Shown here: positions 1 to 7,852 of the stretch, piece by piece
Position numbering within the stretch: the first letter of the stretch is position 1
Layout: every line of letters starts with the position of its first letter
DNA from: Deltaproteobacteria bacterium
GTDB lineage: Bacteria; Desulfobacterota; Dissulfuribacteria; Dissulfuribacterales; QOAL01
Assembly (NCBI GenBank): GCA_026986785.1
Contig: JALSNW010000026.1
Coordinates: 1 to 35,739, forward strand
Direction: 5' to 3'
Length of the DNA: 35,739 nucleotides
The notes under the pieces: model-generated
Told to the model about the DNA's origin: nothing
What the model saw: the letters and a program-made list of their open reading frames with translations, nothing else
Databases searched by the model: none
Position numbers and translations under genes: made by a program

Positions 1-22
1 CCCTCCCAACCCTCCTCTCCCC

Positions 23-67
23 GAAGGCCTTCTGATACCTCCTAGAAGAAGGCCTTCTTTTTTTTTG
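23..67 (+). terminator. Rho-independent terminator of an upstream gene
   Basis: A perfect 11-bp inverted repeat (arms 23-33 and 47-57, containing AAGGCCTT, 13-nt loop) is followed directly by a long T-rich run on the plus strand. This is a textbook intrinsic terminator. It probably ends a plus-strand gene lying left of the window. Confidence 0.8.
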
Positions 68-251
68 TCTTTTTTCAGTGACAAAAAAAGTAGGAAATGT
101 CCTAATTTGACTAAGATACCCAGGCTGCAGGCCCTTGTTGGCCCTTTAGTGTATTCGTCCCAGTAAGTGGTTCGTCCTTTTCATGACCATGACTGTCTCT
201 ATGGATGGAAACAGTGTGCCTTCTCGTTCAGTGAAGAGGGTCTATGGGGTA

Positions 252-305
252 TGCAAAAATTGCACATCCATCAAGTGCAAAAATTGCACATAGCGCAAAA
301 TGTGC
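252..305. repeat. Three tandem TGCA-type palindromes, possible operators
   Basis: The 16-base word tgcaaaaattgcacat occurs identically at 252-267 and 276-291, 24 bp apart. The second copy sits in a perfect palindrome (GTGCAA-AAA-TTGCAC, 275-289). A third, imperfect copy (GCGCA-AAA-TGTGC) lies at 293-305. Repeated dyads of this size resemble binding sites for a dimeric regulator. The regulator is not identified. Confidence 0.5.
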
Positions 306-457
306 ATCTATTGCTGCTCCCCCTGTAAAAACCGTTTCGTGATTTGGATAGAGCATTTTTTGTTGGATTTTTTCTTCGTAAAAACAATAAGTTATTGATA
401 TCCTGCTGCAAGAATGTACTTGCGCTTTCGCTAAGGCATGTTTAATGCATATCTAAA

Positions 458-481
458 GAAACAATAAATCGAAATTGTTTC
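458..481. promoter_or_regulatory. Perfect 8-bp inverted repeat before the exported-protein gene
   Basis: GAAACAAT (458-465) and ATTGTTTC (474-481) form a perfect dyad with an 8-nt spacer. It lies just upstream of the ribosome-binding site at about 495-502 for the gene at 513. It could be an operator or a 5' leader hairpin. No protein is assigned. Confidence 0.35.
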
Positions 482-512
482 AAATCTCTAAGACAGGGAG
501 AGGTTATAAAGC

Positions 513-965
513 ATGATAAAAGAGGCAGTAACTGTACTTGGCCTTATGTTGATTTTACCCACCTTGGTGGATACAGCAATGGCTGGTACAAACTGTACGG
601 GTTATGATGAAAACACAGAAATCATTGTCTCTGGGGTTGTGCTCAAACCATCTGCCTGTGAATTTCGCGGACTCCAATGTTTCACCATGGAATCTCGTTC
701 TAGGGTATTCCATGTAGTTACTGCCCCTACCTGGTTTTTGGAAAGGATCCATCTCAATCTCCTCCCAGGTACTGTGGTCAGGGTCGTTGGTTCCAAGTTT
801 TATAGCCCAGATGGTGCCTTGTATCTCATGGCAAGGGGTCTTAAAAACATTCCCACCGGTAGGAACATCCAATTTAGGGACTCTAAGTGTCGGCCTATCT
901 GGAGTAGGCAGAGTATCAAGAAGTCCTCCTGCATGAAGATCTTTTTTCATGGACAAAGTCTATAG
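513..965 (+). CDS. Small exported protein, possible OB-fold, function unknown
   Basis: This is a 150-residue protein with an N-terminal signal peptide: a hydrophobic stretch at residues 5-20 and a likely cleavage after AMA at about residue 24. A good SD (GGGAGAGG) lies 10 bases before the ATG. The mature part is short and beta-rich in appearance. It contains a segment (GTVVRVVGSKFYSPDG) that looks like an OB-fold strand-turn-strand. The C-terminal part has the pattern IQFRDSKCRPIW, resembling the LRDxxGxPxW endings of small secreted OB-like proteins in Desulfobacterota. Four cysteines (C28, C49, C56, C126) could form disulfides. It ends 25 bp before the next gene, so the two may be co-transcribed. 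Function is unknown. Confidence 0.75.
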   Translation: MIKEAVTVLGLMLILPTLVDTAMAGTNCTGYDENTEIIVSGVVLKPSACEFRGLQCFTMESRSRVFHVVTAPTWFLERIHLNLLPGTVVRVVGSKFYSPDGALYLMARGLKNIPTGRNIQFRDSKCRPIWSRQSIKKSSCMKIFFHGQSL

Positions 966-990
966 GTAATAAAACCAAATTGGTATCTCC

Positions 991-1557
991 TTGGATCTCA
1001 GAACGAAAATCCTTGCAGAGCGGGACAATCTACAAAAGGGACAGATTCGGCAGTGGAGTAGCCAAATACACAAAAATCTGGAATCCTTGCCAGAATATGG
1101 AAGGTCTCTTGCACCATTGTTTTTTGCTTCTTTCAGGAGTGAAGTAGAGACCTTTCCCATCATCAGACGTCGTCTTGTCGAAAACCCACCTGTATTTCTT
1201 CCTAAAACAATAGTGGAAGAGAGGGAACTCCAGATCTTTTCCATCTTCTCCATGGACGAGCTGGCCCCTGGTGCATATGGTATCTTTGAACCGATAGGTG
1301 AGCATTGCAAACCCGTAGACCCCACACGGATAGACCTTATTCTCGTCCCTGGGAGTGTGTTCGACAAAAGAGGGGGAAGATATGGTTATGGAGGGGGTTT
1401 TTACGACAGGTTTCTAAGCAGGAAGGCACCTGGTGCCTTGAGGGTGGGGCTTGCCTTTTCTTTTCAAGTCCTGGATAATATCCCTCTCGAGCCCCATGAC
1501 GAATTGATGGATTATATAGTCACAGAAAAAGGGATCATCGAATGCGGACGGAAATAA
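991..1557 (+). CDS. 5-formyltetrahydrofolate cyclo-ligase
   Basis: This 188-residue cytosolic enzyme converts 5-formyl-THF to 5,10-methenyl-THF using ATP, which salvages folate for one-carbon metabolism. The family signature is clear: VPGxxFDxxGxRxGxGGGxYDRxL at residues 122-145, preceded by the basic N-terminal helix region with the conserved K/R and E residues that bind ATP. Length matches the family (180-200). The start is TTG at 991, because an in-frame stop lies at 970-972 and no ATG precedes the conserved N-terminus; the SD is weak. The gene follows the exported-protein gene by 25 bp and precedes xseB by 49 bp, so a short operon is likely. Confidence 0.9.
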   Translation: MDLRTKILAERDNLQKGQIRQWSSQIHKNLESLPEYGRSLAPLFFASFRSEVETFPIIRRRLVENPPVFLPKTIVEERELQIFSIFSMDELAPGAYGIFEPIGEHCKPVDPTRIDLILVPGSVFDKRGGRYGYGGGFYDRFLSRKAPGALRVGLAFSFQVLDNIPLEPHDELMDYIVTEKGIIECGRK

Positions 1558-1606
1558 GATATATCCAGGTGGTTGCTTGCCTGATCTTGGGAGAGGACCC
1601 TGTTGA

Positions 1607-1843
1607 ATGAAGAAAAACATGAAATTCGATACGGCCATCAGGGAGCTTGAGCGGATAGTAAAGGACCTCGAAAGCCAGGAGATGCCTCTTGAAAAGGCAT
1701 TGGCTGCCTTTGAGCAAGGGGTCAAATTGACAAGACACTGTAACAAGCTATTGGAAGAGGCCGAGCAAAAGGTAGAGCTTCTCACAAGGGATCCAGATAC
1801 AGGCGAGGTGGTAAAGACATCTTGGAATGGGGACGAGGGTTAG
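1607..1843 (+). CDS. xseB: Exodeoxyribonuclease VII small subunit
   Basis: This 78-residue protein is the small subunit of exonuclease VII, which pairs with XseA to degrade single-stranded DNA in the cytosol. The sequence follows the XseB pattern: FDTAIRELERIVKDLESQEMPLEKALAAFEQG, then a helical stretch ending in AEQKVELL. Length is normal for the family. A good SD (GGGAGAGGA) lies about 10 bases upstream of the ATG. The large subunit gene is not in the window. The gene ends 1 bp before the stop codon of the converging minus-strand operon at 1845. Confidence 0.92.
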   Translation: MKKNMKFDTAIRELERIVKDLESQEMPLEKALAAFEQGVKLTRHCNKLLEEAEQKVELLTRDPDTGEVVKTSWNGDEG

Positions 1844-1844
1844 G

Positions 1845-3011
1845 TCAATCCTTGGCCTTTATCCAGATCAACATGGCCAGAAAGACTATAGTGCCAATGG
1901 CAGAGGCCATGAGAAACCAATCCAGATGTTGGTACCAGGCCAATATTACCACGAGATAGATAAAATCACGCCTGGAGAGAAAATCCGCTATCTTTACTAT
2001 TCCAGCCCTATTGGACGATGTGGACACAGAGGTATAAAGGGGACCTGGGGCCTTCTTTTCCCTCATGGTAGACAGGTAGATCATGAGTGCACACAAGAAG
2101 GTGCCCATGACTGCTGTTGACGACAGGAAAAGGGGAAGCAGGGAACCTGTGCGCCTCCACCACTCTATCCCAATTGCAGTGAACACGGCTGCATGGACAA
2201 TATTGTCTCCCCAGAAATCGAGTATGCCCCCAAGCCTGCTCTCCTGGAACTTTATTCTGGCAATCTCGCCATCACAACCATCGACAATGGAGTGGACCAG
2301 GAACAAGACAGCCCCTGTAACTTGCCACAGACCCCTTCCAAGGCTGATGAACCATGCCCCTACCAGCCCGATGAGGATACTGACAAGGGTTACCTGATTC
2401 GGGGTAATAGATGTGTTTACGAGGCGCTTGGATATGGCAAGCGAGATACGCCTTTCAACAAATCTGGACATGAAGCCTTCGGTATCCTTGATCAGAGAAC
2501 GAAAAAGGACCCTTTCCACCTTGCGGATCCTTTCAGGGCCTGAGACATCAAAGACTTGTCCCTGCCCGCAAATGGCCTGGCGTCTCGTCAAAAAGGTGTG
2601 GAGAAAGTCGAGCAGTTTGTTATAGCCGTCGTTTTCAAAGGCCTTCTTGAGCTCAAAGCCGTTGTCTGAGGGTGAAAATACGAAAACCCCTGGTAGCTCG
2701 AGTACCTCATGGTCCTTGATCTCTACCTTCAAGAGCCATTTGAGGCAGTGGATATCCGGCAGATGAGTAGGGTTGCACACTATGCAGCGTTCGAAGCCCT
2801 TGTCCCTGAGCCTTGCAAAATCCGTCAGGAGACAGTCCCTGGTTTCTTCGTATGTAGACAGCCCTTCCTCCTCCGAGACGATGAAGGCCGTCTGACTGAG
2901 CCCTGCCCTTTTAGCATGATGATAAAGTCTCTGGGCAAGGCTGAGCCCTGCGATTTTTTGTCTCAGTGCAGATTCCTGCCCCTTTGCTGGTACGAGTAGG
3001 AGGGATGTCAC
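1845..3011 (-). CDS. CDP-alcohol phosphatidyltransferase with degenerate N-terminal domain
   Basis: This 388-residue integral membrane protein carries the CDP-alcohol phosphotransferase signature DxxDGxxAR...GxxxDxxxD at residues 244-269 (D244, D247, D265 and D269 are visible). Several hydrophobic helices lie at about 210-240, 270-310 and 355-380. The segment before it (KDTEGFMSRFVERRISLAIS...TPNQ) resembles bifunctional inositol-phosphate cytidylyltransferase/di-inositol-phosphate synthases. The first ~150 residues look like a nucleotidyltransferase remnant (AGLSLAQRLYHHAKRAG) but lack the GxGxR/K nucleotide loop. The start is taken as GTG at 3011 because AGAGGGG sits 8 bases upstream; a TTG at 3035 has no SD. 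It is the last gene of a four-gene operon, 43 bp after the dehydrogenase. Headgroup and lipid substrates are unknown. Confidence 0.8.
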   Translation of the reverse strand: MTSLLLVPAKGQESALRQKIAGLSLAQRLYHHAKRAGLSQTAFIVSEEEGLSTYEETRDCLLTDFARLRDKGFERCIVCNPTHLPDIHCLKWLLKVEIKDHEVLELPGVFVFSPSDNGFELKKAFENDGYNKLLDFLHTFLTRRQAICGQGQVFDVSGPERIRKVERVLFRSLIKDTEGFMSRFVERRISLAISKRLVNTSITPNQVTLVSILIGLVGAWFISLGRGLWQVTGAVLFLVHSIVDGCDGEIARIKFQESRLGGILDFWGDNIVHAAVFTAIGIEWWRRTGSLLPLFLSSTAVMGTFLCALMIYLSTMREKKAPGPLYTSVSTSSNRAGIVKIADFLSRRDFIYLVVILAWYQHLDWFLMASAIGTIVFLAMLIWIKAKD

Positions 3012-3054
3012 TTGTATCGCCCCTCTTTTAGGCAAATGCTTTAGCTGCCACTCG

Positions 3055-4089
3055 TCAAGCCCTGTTCCAGTCCTCTATCTTGACAGTACCGCCAGCCTTG
3101 TTGGATTTTCTACAGTGATCGAGGATATTGAAGCAACTCGCTGCTTCTTGGAAGTTTCTGCCGGATATTCTGGGATTGTTCATCTCCTCGAGAAATTCCT
3201 CGATCACGGCGCCATACCAGTCTGGATGATGAGATCCTGCTGAAAGTCCTTGGGAAAAGGTGATCTCTGAAGGACCACCTTCCTCTTCTATCAGAATTCT
3301 ATCATCCAGAACCTTTATCGAGCCCCTGCTTCCTTCTATTTCTATTCGATTGCTTCTCTCCTCCCCTGCCCATGTGAAGAAGAGCCTTGCCTCCAACCTT
3401 TTGGGATAGCAAAGGCGTACATCCGCCGTATCTTCCACCTTTATGTCCTTGAACTTTCTCTTCTCCAGGGTGCATTCAACCGATTCAGGCATGGAACAGG
3501 CCCATTCATTTACGAGATAGAATGCATGCCAGCCGTGATCTACCAGGATGCCACCTCCGGCAATGTCTGGATCGAGGCGCCAGTTCCCACAAGCATCGTC
3601 TTGGACGGCTACGGACGGCTGCGTCCTGATCACCTCATAAGTTATCTGTATGATTTGGCCGATCTGTCCTCCCTTGATGAGGCTGCTGACCTTCTGGAGT
3701 ATGGGAGAATATCGCCAGTTGTGGACAGTCACAACAGTCTTGGCAGAGTTCTTCATCGTCTTGGATATAGCTGTCAGGTCTTTGGCCGAGAGGACCAGTG
3801 GCTTTTCACACAATACGTGTCTGCCCGATGCCAATGCCTTCAATATGAAAGGGGCATGGGCTGCTGGAGGTGTGGATACATCTACAAAGTCGATATCCTC
3901 TCTCTCGAATAGTTCTTGGGCAGAGGAATAGAATCTTGAACCTGGGAGGAGCTTGTTGTTGATGGACCTCCTCTCCTCTTGGTTGTCACATACAGCCTGG
4001 ATGGTGATATTGGGGTTGGCTCTGTATGCAGGTACATGGCCGTTGGCTGCAATATGACCAAAACCTATGATTGCTCCCTTTATTGGCAT
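3055..4089 (-). CDS. Gfo/Idh/MocA family oxidoreductase
   Basis: This 344-residue protein has an N-terminal Rossmann fold (GAIIGFGHIAANGH, residues 5-18). The hallmark CEKP motif at 94-97 holds the catalytic lysine. The C-terminal beta-sheet domain has GGGILVDHGWH at 178-188, carrying the usual Asp/His active-site residues. The family oxidises or reduces hydroxyls of sugars, inositols and related polyols with NAD(P). AGGAAGAG lies a few bases upstream of the ATG. It is the third gene of the operon, 18 bp after the aminotransferase. That order suggests it makes the ketone the aminotransferase uses, or reduces a related intermediate; this is inference. The substrate cannot be read from sequence. 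Confidence 0.85.
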   Translation of the reverse strand: MPIKGAIIGFGHIAANGHVPAYRANPNITIQAVCDNQEERRSINNKLLPGSRFYSSAQELFEREDIDFVDVSTPPAAHAPFILKALASGRHVLCEKPLVLSAKDLTAISKTMKNSAKTVVTVHNWRYSPILQKVSSLIKGGQIGQIIQITYEVIRTQPSVAVQDDACGNWRLDPDIAGGGILVDHGWHAFYLVNEWACSMPESVECTLEKRKFKDIKVEDTADVRLCYPKRLEARLFFTWAGEERSNRIEIEGSRGSIKVLDDRILIEEEGGPSEITFSQGLSAGSHHPDWYGAVIEEFLEEMNNPRISGRNFQEAASCFNILDHCRKSNKAGGTVKIEDWNRA

Positions 4090-4107
4090 ATTCTCTTCCT
4101 GTCCAGA

Positions 4108-5445
4108 TCAAAGTGCCTTTTCTATGACCTTGAGGGCACCAGCCAGGGCCTCTACACCCTGGAGTGCCTCGTCTTCAGATATTATGAGTGGGGGATTTAT
4201 CCTTATGTTGTAGCCATAGCACATGGAGATGAGTCCCCGGTCGAGGCATTCGTGGAACAATCTTCTGGTCAGTTTTTTGTCCAGGGGTTCTTTGCTTTTT
4301 CTATCTGCTACCAATTCCACTCCTATCATCAGGCCTTCTCCCCTCACATCCCCAATTATTCCACAGTGTTCCTGCAATTCCAGGAGCTTATCTTTCAATA
4401 TGGCCCCGACCTTTCTCGAATTCTCTATTAGTTTTTCTTCCCTGATTATCTCGAGTACTGCCCGGCCTGCAGCCGCTGCCATGGGATTGCCTCCATAGCT
4501 CGATGAACTGCCACTTGGATTTCCAAAGGGTTTGGCACTTGCCGCCTCCATGGAGCTTGCGATGGCACTCATTGGGAATCCGCCTCCTATGCCCTTGCCA
4601 AGGGTCATCACATCTGGGACGATCCCATCTCTATCTACTCCCCAGGTCCTTCCAGTGCGTCCAAAGCCTGTTATCATTTCATCTGCAATGAGCAGGGCCT
4701 CGAATTCCCTACACATCTCTTGGACGGCCTTTATATAGCCCTTGGGTGGTACCACGTTGCCAGCCGTGCCCTGTATGGTCTCTACCAATATCCCAGCGAT
4801 ATTGTGGGTGCTCTGTCTCTTCAATCCCTCTCTGAACCATTCCAGGCAGGCAAACCCACATTCTGGATGGCTCAGGCCGAAGCTACATCTGTAGCAGTAG
4901 GCATAAGGACCAGGCAGATAGATGCCAGGCATGATGGGCCCCAGTCCTGCCTTGAAGCTCGTGTCACCAAGGAGCCCCATCACCCCGCCTGTTTTGCCAT
5001 GAAAGCCCCCCCAAAATCCAGCGAACTCGTATTTGTGAGTTACGGATTTTGCAAGTCTCAAGGCGGCCTCTACGGCCTCGGCGCCGCCGGAATACATCTG
5101 GACCGCATCGAGCCCTTCCGGAGTCATGGAGGTGAGAAGCCTTAGGAATTCTACCCTGTTTTCCGAGCAAAAGCTGCCAAAATTGGCACGCGCTATCTGG
5201 TCCGAAAGGGTCTTTACATAATGTGGGTGGGCATGTCCTACGCTGCCTACGCCAATACCTGCGGTGAAATCTATGTATCTATTGCCATCCAGGTCCGTCA
5301 CCCATACACCCTTTGCCTCTTTGACCACCAGTCTTGAAAAAAGGGCTATGGATTGAAGGCCCGGGGCCATGTATCTACTCTCCTTATCGAAGACAGCGCT
5401 GGAAATAGGACCAGGCACTTTGTAGGTGTTGTCAGTTTTTTCCAT
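4108..5445 (-). CDS. Class III PLP-dependent aminotransferase
   Basis: This 445-residue enzyme is of the acetylornithine/4-aminobutyrate aminotransferase fold. Visible are the PLP-phosphate region (YSGGAEAVEAALRLAK, about 118-133), the Asp motif IADEMITGFGRTG with D255, and the PLP lysine K284 in TLGKGIGGG. An insertion carries four cysteines (C184, C187, C196, C200; CxxC-x8-CxxxC), as in a subset of archaeal and bacterial GABA/putrescine-type enzymes, and could bind metal. It probably transfers an amino group to a ketone or aldehyde. The SD AGGAG lies 12 bases before the ATG. It follows the ATP-grasp gene by 21 bp in the same operon. Amino donor and acceptor are unknown. Confidence 0.88.
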   Translation of the reverse strand: MEKTDNTYKVPGPISSAVFDKESRYMAPGLQSIALFSRLVVKEAKGVWVTDLDGNRYIDFTAGIGVGSVGHAHPHYVKTLSDQIARANFGSFCSENRVEFLRLLTSMTPEGLDAVQMYSGGAEAVEAALRLAKSVTHKYEFAGFWGGFHGKTGGVMGLLGDTSFKAGLGPIMPGIYLPGPYAYCYRCSFGLSHPECGFACLEWFREGLKRQSTHNIAGILVETIQGTAGNVVPPKGYIKAVQEMCREFEALLIADEMITGFGRTGRTWGVDRDGIVPDVMTLGKGIGGGFPMSAIASSMEAASAKPFGNPSGSSSSYGGNPMAAAAGRAVLEIIREEKLIENSRKVGAILKDKLLELQEHCGIIGDVRGEGLMIGVELVADRKSKEPLDKKLTRRLFHECLDRGLISMCYGYNIRINPPLIISEDEALQGVEALAGALKVIEKAL

Positions 5446-5466
5446 GTTCAGCAGACACTCCTTTAG

Positions 5467-6360
5467 TCAAACTGAAAGGCTCAAGGTATTCTCAAGCCTT
5501 GTGCCGAGTTGGGAAGCGGCACCAAGGTGTTCTACCAATTTTGTCTTGAGCAGTTGGGCTATGAAACCTGCAGCCTCTTGTCTGAAGAGTGCAAAGCTGG
5601 GCCACGCGTTCACGTCTATGACGAAAATTTCGCCCTCTGCGGTGACTATGGCATCTCCTCCATAGATATCGAGCCCCATCAGGTCCCCTGCCATGATACA
5701 GTTGTCCTCGAGTATGGTAGAGGAGAAAGCATATTCTTTCAGGTCCTGCTCCTTGTGATAGAACCATTTGAACCACCAGGTGTGGCCAGCTTGGCTGTCC
5801 CTGATGCAGTAAAATTTTATGATATCTCCAGGCACGTGTTCCTGTACGAGAACTTTCTTTATGTTACGTGCGGAAAATTTGGCCATTGCCGCGGGAAGAG
5901 AGTCTTTGTCCTCTACGAATATGACATCGTCGTCACAGGTCGCATGATAATCTCCTCTCTTCAACCAGCATTGCCTGGAATCATCCAGTGAGGCAGGCAT
6001 GTTGATCTCATGGAGTTTGCTCTCTGGGAAAAAAGGCTGACCCGAAAGGATCTCCACCATCTTGTCCCTAAAGGTATTTTCCACGGCGTGAACAGTGTTC
6101 ACAAGCACACACCCGTGGTCAAGATTCATCTGTCGTAGTCTTTCCAGATAAGGTGCTTCTTCACACATAAAAAAAATAAGTGCTGGTAATACATCAAGGT
6201 TTGTATGTAGGAATTCTTCAGGTAGGAAGAGCTCCACATCTATCTCTGGAGAGTCAGACAGGAATCTTGCTGTCTGTCTGAGAATGGCCTCGTCATCATA
6301 TTCTCTCCTGGGAGAGTGTGATTTCTCCCTGAATATTCCAAAGACTGGTATCTTTTTCAT
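5467..6360 (-). CDS. ATP-grasp family protein (RimK/inositol-kinase-like), first gene of operon
   Basis: The 297-residue sequence has ATP-grasp traits: a central nucleotide-binding segment (KVLVQEHVPGDIIKFYCI), an acidic metal-binding region (YGGDAIVTAEGEIFVIDVNAWPSF), and the closing acidic/Asn pair D-x-N near residue 260. Family members ligate an amino or carboxylate substrate through an acyl-phosphate, or phosphorylate inositols. The N-terminal part (MKKIPVFGIFREKSHSPRREYDDEAIL) is a pre-ATP-grasp domain. The start ATG has AGGATG about 9 bases upstream. It opens the four-gene operon, so its product may activate or ligate the small molecule later handled by the aminotransferase and dehydrogenase. 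The exact reaction is unknown. Confidence 0.75.
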   Translation of the reverse strand: MKKIPVFGIFREKSHSPRREYDDEAILRQTARFLSDSPEIDVELFLPEEFLHTNLDVLPALIFFMCEEAPYLERLRQMNLDHGCVLVNTVHAVENTFRDKMVEILSGQPFFPESKLHEINMPASLDDSRQCWLKRGDYHATCDDDVIFVEDKDSLPAAMAKFSARNIKKVLVQEHVPGDIIKFYCIRDSQAGHTWWFKWFYHKEQDLKEYAFSSTILEDNCIMAGDLMGLDIYGGDAIVTAEGEIFVIDVNAWPSFALFRQEAAGFIAQLLKTKLVEHLGAASQLGTRLENTLSLSV

Positions 6361-6754
6361 TTGATTACATCCTAAAAAGAGGAATCCCCCAAACCGTTTC
6401 TTTTGAAAAAATCAAATTCTTCTTTATACTATGCCTTAAATAGTTAGAGAAGTATTTTCTGAAAAGCCGATGGGTAGGATGGAGGCGAACCCTTTTGATT
6501 TCAGCAGGTTGTCGGGGTTTCTGTGCTGGCCTCAAGACTTTTGTCCCAGAATCCTTCCGGGGAGATGTCTGAGACGAGTCATGTTTGTATGGCCCCAGAT
6601 TGTAAAATTTTGCACAACAATGAGAACTCCTTTTCTCTTCAGCTGATAAAATATCATGTTTCCCTTATTTTCTTGACTAATTCACTTTTTTGAGGGACAA
6701 TAGGAAAAATTTTTCTTATTGTCTTTTGTTTTCAAAGCGGATCGGGAAAATTTG
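6361..6754. other. Divergent intergenic region
   Basis: This 394-bp AT-rich region separates the minus-strand operon from the plus-strand sigma54 activator gene. No RNA gene is recognised. It contains a candidate sigma70 promoter for the activator gene (6673-6701). A weak minus-strand TATAAA box near 6430 could serve the operon. No sigma54 -24/-12 element was found on either strand. Confidence 0.5.
6673..6701 (+). promoter_or_regulatory. Candidate sigma70 promoter for the sigma54 activator gene
   Basis: TTGACT (6673-6678) and GACAAT (6696-6701) are separated by 17 bp. The -35 is close to consensus and the -10 is weaker. The predicted transcript start near 6708 would leave a leader of about 47 nt before the ATG at 6755. 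There is no experimental support. Confidence 0.35.
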
Positions 6755-7828
6755 ATGGACTTAATCATAGGTAAGAGCCAGCCAATCAAGCAGTTGAAAA
6801 ACCTTATCAGGCAGGTGGCTGATACTGGCTTGAATGTCTTGGTCTGTGGAGAGAGCGGGGTCGGCAAGGAGGTTGTAGCCAGAAGCCTTCACAGACAGTC
6901 TGCCCGGTCGAGCAAGCCCTTCATAAAAGTCAATTGTGCAGCCCTTCCCAGCGAGCTTTTGGAAAGCGAGCTTTTCGGTTATGAGAAAGGGGCGTTTACA
7001 GGGGCTGCAGAGGCAAAACCTGGCAAGTTCGAGCTCGCAAACAAGGGAGCCATCTTTTTGGACGAGATCGGTGACATGTCCATAGCCCTGCAGGCAAAGC
7101 TCTTACAGGTCCTGCAGGATTCCGAATTCTGCCGCGTCGGCGGTATCAAGGATATAAAGGTAGATGTCTGGATAATATGTGCCACCCATCATGACCTTGA
7201 GGTTGATATCCAAAAGGGTAAATTCAGAGAGGACCTCTTTTACCGGATCAACATCATCAAGATAAAGGTGCCTCCACTCAGGGAGAGGAAAGAGGATATT
7301 CCACTCTTGGTAGATCATTTTTTGGAGAAGTACACTGCTGCCCTTAATCGCCGTCCATCGGACATCCACCTGCCTCAGGAACTTTTCGACACCTTTTTCA
7401 AGTATCATTGGCCTGGCAATGTCAGGGAACTCGAGAACTATGTACAAAAGATCTTGGTCCTGGGAGATGCACAGCCTGTCATAGAGGAATTGGAAGCCAG
7501 AAGTATCCAGGGAGTAGATGCTGTCAGGGGCGAAGATCATTGGAATCAGGAGGAGTTCCTGCTCAATTCTGTAATAGGTGGGATAACAAACGACCTGGGG
7601 AATAATTTTCCGTCTTTGAAGGAGATCAAGAAAAAGGCCCAGGCGAAGGTCGAGAAGGTAGTGATAGAAGAGGCCCTCAGAAGGACGGCAGGGAATAAGA
7701 GGGATGCAGCAAAGTTGTTGCAAATCAGCTACAAGGCGATCCTATACAAGATACGTGATTACAAAATAAACATCGAGCCTGAAGAATTTCTCAACAACAG
7801 TATCCGTCTCACCATACCGCGGCACTGA
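6755..7828 (+). CDS. Sigma54-dependent transcriptional activator lacking a sensory domain
   Basis: This 357-residue protein consists only of the AAA+ sigma54-interaction domain and a Fis-type helix-turn-helix. Walker A is GESGVGKE (about residues 32-39), the sigma54-contact loop GAFTGA is at 79-84, Walker B is IFLDEIGD, and the arginine-finger region is REDLFYRIN. The C-terminal HTH is [28 protein letters not shown]. An in-frame stop at 6701-6703 leaves no room for an N-terminal receiver, PAS or GAF domain, so this is a PspF/HrpR-like single-domain activator. The ATG at 6755 begins just before the conserved [11 protein letters not shown]; a TTG at 6719 is possible. The target promoter was not found in the window. 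It would be controlled by an interacting protein or by its own level. Confidence 0.88.
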   Translation: MDLIIGKSQPIKQLKNLIRQVADTGLNVLVCGESGVGKEVVARSLHRQSARSSKPFIKVNCAALPSELLESELFGYEKGAFTGAAEAKPGKFELANKGAIFLDEIGDMSIALQAKLLQVLQDSEFCRVGGIKDIKVDVWIICATHHDLEVDIQKGKFREDLFYRINIIKIKVPPLRERKEDIPLLVDHFLEKYTAALNRRPSDIHLPQELFDTFFKYHWPGNVRELENYVQKILVLGDAQPVIEELEARSIQGVDAVRGEDHWNQEEFLLNSVIGGITNDLGNNFPSLKEIKKKAQAKVEKVVIEEALRRTAGNKRDAAKLLQISYKAILYKIRDYKINIEPEEFLNNSIRLTIPRH

Positions 7829-7852
7829 TTCTTTTTGGAAAGGATGGAAAAG

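Larger units (their letters stand above)
68..512. other. Non-coding region with palindromic repeats
   Basis: No convincing gene is seen in this 445-bp stretch. It is AT-rich towards the right. It contains three related palindromes at 252-305 and an 8-bp inverted repeat at 458-481, both described separately. No clear sigma70 or sigma54 promoter could be assigned for the gene starting at 513. Confidence 0.6.

Noticed and set aside
1845-6360. A teichoic-acid or phosphocholine (licC-type) cluster
   Set aside because: There is no choline kinase, glycosyltransferase or flippase, and the NTP-transferase half is degenerate.
6600-6625. Sigma54 -24/-12 promoter near TGGCCCCAGATTGTA
   Set aside because: The GG to GC spacing is wrong and the -12 GC is not there.
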